From Flavobacterium psychrophilum (GTDB lineage Bacteria; Bacteroidota; Bacteroidia; Flavobacteriales; Flavobacteriaceae), in assembly GCA_945907225.1 (NCBI GenBank), contig CAMDSN010000030.1:1-11312 (forward strand): a stretch of 11,312 nucleotides of DNA. The letters are read 5' to 3'. Every line of letters starts with the position of its first letter. Within the stretch, counting starts at the first letter, position 1. The notes under the pieces were generated by a model, which had not been told where the DNA came from, ran no database searches, and worked only from the letters and a program-made list of their open reading frames with translations. Below are positions 7,484 to 11,312 of this stretch, piece after piece. The position numbers were made by a program, and so were the translations under genes.

Positions 7484-8962
7484 TTAATAGGCTTTTGCAA
7501 AAAGTACCCTGCCTTGAGATTTAGACCCGGAAAAAATGCAGTGCCCTTCTTCAATTTTTCGGGATAAAGGTATACACCGTATTGTTGCTTTTGTAAGTTC
7601 TTTAATTTTATTTTCTGTCTCGGATGTACCATCCCAATGCGCTGATATAAATCCAGTTTTCGTTTCTAAAATATCTTTAAATTCTTCAAAAGTATTTACC
7701 TCTGTTGTGTGTATATTTCTATAGTCAAGAGCGCTATTAAAAAGATCCAATTGAATTTTTTCTAGCAAATCTTTTATATACATTACTATACCTTCTCTAG
7801 ATTTTATTTCTTTTGTTAAAGTATCACGTCTTGCAATTTCGAATGTTCCATTTTGAATATCTTTAGGACCAACTGCAATTCTCAAGGGAACACCTTTTAA
7901 TTCCCATTCAGCAAACTTAAATCCAGGTTTTTGATTTTTTCTATTATCAAATTTAACAGCTATATTTAAGTTTTTAAATTGAGGGACTAATTCATTTACA
8001 ACTTCTTCTATGGCCGAAAACTCTTCGTCAGATTTAAAAATTGGAACTATTACCACTTGTATTGGGGCTAATTTTGGTGGTAAAACCAATCCGTGGTCAT
8101 CTGAATGTGTCATTACAAGCGCTCCCATCAATCGAGTAGAAACACCCCAAGATGTTCCCCAAACAAAATCTTGCTTCCCTTCTTGATTGGCAAACTTGAC
8201 ATCAAAAGCTTTTGAAAAATTTTGACCTAGAAAATGGGAAGTACCCGCTTGTAGGGCTTTGCCATCTTGCATCAAAGCTTCGATGCAATACGTTTCTTCA
8301 GCACCTGCAAAACGCTCATTCTCTGTCTTAATACCCTTAATTACTGGAATAGCCATAAAATTTTCAGCAAAATCGGAATACACATCTAGCATTCTTTCCG
8401 ATTCTTCTATAGCTTCCACCTTACTTGCATGAGCGGTGTGGCCTTCCTGCCATAAAAATTCTGCAGTCCTCAAGAACAATCTTGTTCGCATTTCCCAACG
8501 CACTACATTAGCCCACTGATTAATTAGAAGAGGCAAATCTCTATAGGATTGAATCCAATTCTTATATGTTGACCAAATAATTGCCTCACTAGTTGGCCTC
8601 ACAATGAGTTCCTCTTCTAATTTGGCATTTGGATCAACCATCAATTTCCCAGGCTTATCTGGGTCGTTTTTTAATCTGTAATGAGTAACAATTGCACACT
8701 CTTTGGCAAATCCTTCGGCATTTTTTTCTTCAGCCTCAAACATGCTTTTTGGTACAAATAGTGGGAAATACGCGTTACTATGCCCTGTTTCTTTGAACAT
8801 CCTATCCAACTCTGCCTGCATCTTTTCCCATATAGCATAACCATATGGCTTGATTACCATGCAACCACGAACACCAGAGGTTTCTGCTAAATCTGCCTTA
8901 ACAACTAGCTCATTATACCACTTCGAATAATCAGTTGATCTTTTAGTTAACTCCTTGTTCAT
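7484..8962 (-). CDS. proS: Prolyl-tRNA synthetase, archaeal/eukaryote-type
   Basis: This cytoplasmic class II synthetase joins proline to tRNA-Pro. Its 492 residues show a short N-terminus without the editing insertion of the long bacterial type. Class II motif 2 is around [20 protein letters not shown] (155-174), and the RPTSE proline-site motif is at 122-126. Motif 3 is within 269-296 ([20 protein letters not shown], then DHGLVLPP). The anticodon-binding domain runs from ~300 to 405, and the C-terminal domain ends with the conserved AKAY tyrosine. Only two cysteines (C463, C475) are visible where archaeal relatives carry a four-Cys zinc site. I use ATG 8960-8962 ([16 protein letters not shown]) because family similarity begins there; an upstream in-frame start at 9019 would add 19 unrelated residues and lies inside the promoter. 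No convincing terminator follows the stop. Confidence 0.96.
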   Translation of the reverse strand: MNKELTKRSTDYSKWYNELVVKADLAETSGVRGCMVIKPYGYAIWEKMQAELDRMFKETGHSNAYFPLFVPKSMFEAEEKNAEGFAKECAIVTHYRLKNDPDKPGKLMVDPNAKLEEELIVRPTSEAIIWSTYKNWIQSYRDLPLLINQWANVVRWEMRTRLFLRTAEFLWQEGHTAHASKVEAIEESERMLDVYSDFAENFMAIPVIKGIKTENERFAGAEETYCIEALMQDGKALQAGTSHFLGQNFSKAFDVKFANQEGKQDFVWGTSWGVSTRLMGALVMTHSDDHGLVLPPKLAPIQVVIVPIFKSDEEFSAIEEVVNELVPQFKNLNIAVKFDNRKNQKPGFKFAEWELKGVPLRIAVGPKDIQNGTFEIARRDTLTKEIKSREGIVMYIKDLLEKIQLDLFNSALDYRNIHTTEVNTFEEFKDILETKTGFISAHWDGTSETENKIKELTKATIRCIPLSRKIEEGHCIFSGSKSQGRVLFAKAY

Positions 8963-9016
8963 AACGAATATATTGGCATAAGATTTGTTTAACTTAATTT
9001 TAATAGTATAGTTTGA

Positions 9017-9047
9017 CAAAACTAACTATTTTTGTTTTGTTCAACAA
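9017..9047 (-). promoter_or_regulatory. Candidate proS promoter
   Basis: On the minus strand TAGTTTTG (9017-9024) fits the TAnnTTTG -7 consensus and a TTG (9045-9047) lies 20 nt upstream, matching the Bacteroidota -33/-7 arrangement. Initiation near 9010 would give a leader of about 48 nt before ATG 8962. Confidence 0.6.
9027..9034 (+). promoter_or_regulatory. Candidate -7 box (TATTTTTG) for the lipoprotein/FadL-like operon
   Basis: TATTTTTG matches TAnnTTTG and lies 30 nt before the lipoprotein ATG at 9065, implying a leader of roughly 24 nt. I see no -33 TTG at the right distance, so it is weaker than the proS promoter that it overlaps on the opposite strand. Confidence 0.4.
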
Positions 9048-9064
9048 TAAAAATCCCCTCAGAT

Positions 9065-10063
9065 ATGAAAACTAATTATTTTTTTGAAAAAAAAGTATCG
9101 ATTTATTCCACAATTGTGTTTTTAATCTGTTTGACTTCTTGTGGGTCATATCAAAATACTTCTTATTATGACAACGATGGAATTTATGGAAACACGCAAA
9201 CTGAAAATAGAACAAACCAAACTGCAGAAAATTCAAAAAAATCAGACTATCAGGAGTATTTTAGTAACTTAAATAATAATTCAAAATCATTCATTGACGT
9301 TGACAATTACAGTTCAATAAATAATGATAGCATTAACAAAACTGAAACGTATATTCCCAATAATTCTGGCTGGGGAAATAATCCTCAAAACATAACTATT
9401 AATGTATATGACTCAAATTGGGGCGCAGGTTATTGGAATAACTATTGGTATGGAAACAACTGGGGGATGAATAATTGGCAGAGCCCTTGGGGATGGAACA
9501 GCTGGTATGGTAACGGTTATAATAATGGTTGGGGTTGGAATATGGGTTGGGGTTGGAATAATTGGTATGGCCCCGGATACGGTTGGGGATGGAACAATGG
9601 TTGGGGATGTAATAATTGGAATGGGAATTATGTAAATAATTACCATTATAGTGGTGGAAGAAGACAAACATCATTCAATAATTATTTTAGTGGAAATGGC
9701 TCAAGGAATTCTTTCACTAATTCTCGAAATAATTACAATGGCAACGGAACCCGAAATAACTCAGCCTCAGAAACAATTGTAAATTATAACAATTCTCAAT
9801 CAATAAGAGGAAATTCAAACAATAGCCAACCTATAAGAAATACTGTCACAAACAATACGCAACCCATAAGAAATAACAATATTAATAATAATGCTCAGCC
9901 AATTCGCAATAATTCAAATGAATCATCAAATATTATAAACAACTCGCCAAATTACAATACAAGATCTAACACATCTTTTAGTGGTGGAAACGAGGGTGGC
10001 GGAAGATCATCTGGCGGTGGAAACGGGGGTGGCGGAAGATCATCTGGTGGTGGAAGACGATAA
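9065..10063 (+). CDS. Trp/Asn/Gly-rich low-complexity lipoprotein of unknown function
   Basis: The 332-residue product starts at ATG 9065 with a basic, then hydrophobic signal peptide and a lipobox LTSC (23-26), so Cys26 should be lipidated and the protein held in the envelope, probably the outer membrane. The mature part has no recognisable enzyme domain. Residues 27-100 are polar and Asn-rich. Residues 103-185 contain 18 tryptophans, mostly in WGW, NNW and WYG contexts. Residues 200-300 are Asn/Ser/Arg-rich with four Q(P/S)IR motifs, and 305-332 are Gly/Arg/Ser-rich with an 11-residue tandem repeat ending GGGRR. It is followed after 12 nt by an OmpP1/FadL-like gene, so the two are probably one operon. 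I do not recognise a function. A disordered or glycan/surface-interacting role, or support of the adjacent channel protein, is speculation. The start is decided by the signal peptide; the frame extends upstream only with non-family residues. Confidence 0.85.
   Translation: MKTNYFFEKKVSIYSTIVFLICLTSCGSYQNTSYYDNDGIYGNTQTENRTNQTAENSKKSDYQEYFSNLNNNSKSFIDVDNYSSINNDSINKTETYIPNNSGWGNNPQNITINVYDSNWGAGYWNNYWYGNNWGMNNWQSPWGWNSWYGNGYNNGWGWNMGWGWNNWYGPGYGWGWNNGWGCNNWNGNYVNNYHYSGGRRQTSFNNYFSGNGSRNSFTNSRNNYNGNGTRNNSASETIVNYNNSQSIRGNSNNSQPIRNTVTNNTQPIRNNNINNNAQPIRNNSNESSNIINNSPNYNTRSNTSFSGGNEGGGRSSGGGNGGGGRSSGGGRR
9797..9910 (+). repeat. Four spaced Q(P/S)IR peptide motifs
   Basis: In the lipoprotein, Q(S/P)IR-(G/N) occurs at residues 245, 255, 266 and 278, separated by Asn/Ser/Thr-rich linkers. 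The last three copies read QPIRN. The start-to-start spacings are 10, 11 and 12 residues. Confidence 0.75.
9983..10057 (+). repeat. 33-nt in-frame tandem repeat encoding GGN(E/G)GGGRSSG
   Basis: Two adjacent 33-nt units (9983-10015 and 10016-10048) differ at two bases, and the first 6 nt of a third copy (GGTGGA) start the partial unit 10049-10057. The 33-nt unit equals 11 codons, so copy-number change keeps the frame. It encodes the Gly/Arg/Ser-rich tail of the lipoprotein. Confidence 0.9.
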
Positions 10064-10075
10064 TAACATTTCATT

Positions 10076-11312
10076 ATGAAAAAAAACATTGTAATTATTT
10101 TACTTTTCTTATTGACCATTTCCTTAAAAGCCCAGGAAACAACTGCAGATGATGCTATTCGATATGCTGTTGAAAACTTAAACGGCTCAGCTCGATTTAG
10201 AGCAATGAGTGGAGCGTTTGGTGCTGTTGGTGGTGATTTGTCAGCTATAAATCAAAATCCAGCTGGTTCGTTATTCTTCAATAATAATTATGCAACAGTT
10301 ACAACAAGCATTAACAACAGTAAAAACAGTTCGTTATATAATGGCACAAGAACCAAAGAAAATGACACTTCAATTAACTTAAATCAGGCAGGCATAGTTT
10401 TTATATTTAATGATTACAGCGGCAAAACCGATTGGAAAAAAATTGCGGTAGCTTTCAATTATGAAAACACAAACAACTTTAACAACAGTATTTTTTCTGA
10501 AGGAACGAATCAGTATAATTCTATTGGGGATTATTTTTTAAATCAGGCAAAAGCTAATGGAGGAATTCCCTTGGAACTATTAACAAACCAGCCTGGTGAA
10601 TCTTTTTATGAATTATATGATTATTTAGGTACATTACCTGATTCTAGTTATCCAAATGTCAGTGGCTTTCAAGCACAGCAGGCATATTTAGGTTATTATG
10701 CCTATTTATTTGATTCGAATTCACAAAACAGTTATGAAAGTAATGTACCAGCGGCTAATTATTCGCAACAAAATTATTACACTTCTACAGGATATAACGG
10801 TAAGATTATCGGAAACTTTGCTACACAATACAAAGATGTTTTGTTTTTAGGACTGAATATTAATGCCCATTTTACAGATTATATGAGAACAACATCTTTA
10901 CGTGAACAAAATGACGGACAAGCTACCAACGGAGTGTCATATATTCGTTTTGATAACCAGCTTCATACTTATGGTTCAGGGTTTTCATTTAATCTTGGCG
11001 CTATAGTTAAAATAGTTCCCCAATTCCGTTTAGGTTTAGCTTATGAATCTCCAAAGTGGTACCGATTGACAGATGAGTTAGCACAATATGTTGGTTCTAA
11101 ATACAGCATAAATAATGTTATAAGTGACTATTTTGCTGATCCTGAAATTATCAATGTTTATGCACCCTACAACATTCAAACACCGAGTAAATGGACAACT
11201 AGTTTCGTCTATATATTTGGTAAAAAAGGTTTGTTTAGTGCGGATATATCACAAAGTGACTTCAGTAAAACAAGATTAAAACCAAAAAATGATTATGCTG
11301 GTATAAATTCTT
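10076..11312 (+). CDS. OmpP1/FadL (TodX)-family outer-membrane transport protein (3'-truncated by window edge)
   Basis: An uninterrupted frame from ATG 10076 runs 412 codons off the window end. Residues 1-20 form a signal peptide (two Lys, a hydrophobic core, and KAQ at the likely cleavage site). The mature start carries the family's N-terminal region, SARFRAMSGAFGAVGGDLSA followed by INQNPAG (NPAG at 61-64). The rest alternates short amphipathic stretches and aromatic-rich turns, as expected of a long beta barrel. FadL-type proteins carry hydrophobic compounds such as long-chain fatty acids across the outer membrane; Flavobacterium relatives are often labelled 'hemin receptor' with little direct evidence, so the substrate is open. 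The gene begins 12 nt after the lipoprotein stop and is probably co-transcribed with it. Bacteroidota members of this family are commonly near 500 aa, so perhaps 80-100 residues are missing. Confidence 0.88.
   Translation, partial: MKKNIVIILLFLLTISLKAQETTADDAIRYAVENLNGSARFRAMSGAFGAVGGDLSAINQNPAGSLFFNNNYATVTTSINNSKNSSLYNGTRTKENDTSINLNQAGIVFIFNDYSGKTDWKKIAVAFNYENTNNFNNSIFSEGTNQYNSIGDYFLNQAKANGGIPLELLTNQPGESFYELYDYLGTLPDSSYPNVSGFQAQQAYLGYYAYLFDSNSQNSYESNVPAANYSQQNYYTSTGYNGKIIGNFATQYKDVLFLGLNINAHFTDYMRTTSLREQNDGQATNGVSYIRFDNQLHTYGSGFSFNLGAIVKIVPQFRLGLAYESPKWYRLTDELAQYVGSKYSINNVISDYFADPEIINVYAPYNIQTPSKWTTSFVYIFGKKGLFSADISQSDFSKTRLKPKNDYAGINS

Noticed and set aside
7460..7485. ATAGTT/AACTAT hairpin followed by T8 just past the proS stop
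   Set aside because: The U tract follows the hairpin only on the plus strand, which is the wrong direction to terminate proS.
7444..7724. Short frames on both strands at the 3' end of proS
   Set aside because: They lie in other frames of proS, which is conserved to its last residue; no independent start signal is seen.
9399..9674. Minus-strand open frames of 84-91 codons opposite the lipoprotein
   Set aside because: They mirror the low-complexity Trp/Asn/Gly codons, giving repetitive Ile/Pro/Thr or His/Asn/Tyr products with no sign of selection.
1..11312. Mobile elements, CRISPR arrays, defence or toxin-antitoxin genes
   Set aside because: No transposase, integrase, spaced direct repeats, attachment-site duplication or typical small paired genes were found; composition is even across the window.

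Overview
The window looks like ordinary chromosomal DNA from a low-GC member of the Bacteroidota, most likely class Flavobacteriia (Flavobacterium or a close relative). Four things point there: a type IX secretion (T9SS) type B 'gliding motility-associated' C-terminal domain, TAnnTTTG-type -7 promoter boxes upstream of several genes, almost no Shine-Dalgarno sequences, and an archaeal/eukaryote-type ProRS of 492 aa. I see no transposase, integrase, phage gene, CRISPR array or toxin-antitoxin pair.

Layout. 1-2412 (+) is the 3' part of a large modular secreted protein ending in a T9SS type B sorting domain. It is followed after 6 nt by a decayed, truncated remnant of a putative esterase (2419 to about 2800). 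On the minus strand, 2884-4680 is typA/bipA. Divergent from it, a membrane-bound PAS-PAS histidine kinase (4858-6579, +) and a single-receiver response regulator (6591-7022, +) form a two-gene unit. This unit converges on rpsT (7056-7307, -), and a perfect palindromic terminator that overlaps the regulator's stop codon probably serves both directions. Upstream of rpsT on the minus strand lie tRNA-Glu(UUC) (7335-7406), with its own good promoter, and proS (7484-8962). Divergent from proS, a Trp/Asn/Gly-rich lipoprotein (9065-10063, +) is followed after 12 nt by the 5' part of an OmpP1/FadL-type outer-membrane protein (10076 to beyond the window end).

Functionally the window mixes translation genes (typA, rpsT, tRNA-Glu, proS), a two-component signalling pair of unknown stimulus and output, and envelope or secreted proteins (the T9SS cargo, the lipoprotein and the FadL-like protein). 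The lipoprotein and FadL-like protein are probably co-transcribed and may work together in the outer membrane; that is inference from spacing and from both being exported. I found no convincing new multi-gene system. The points most worth a second look are the compositionally extreme lipoprotein and its partner, the stop-codon-overlapping bidirectional terminator, the multi-lesion esterase pseudogene, and the nearly leaderless promoter of the histidine kinase.
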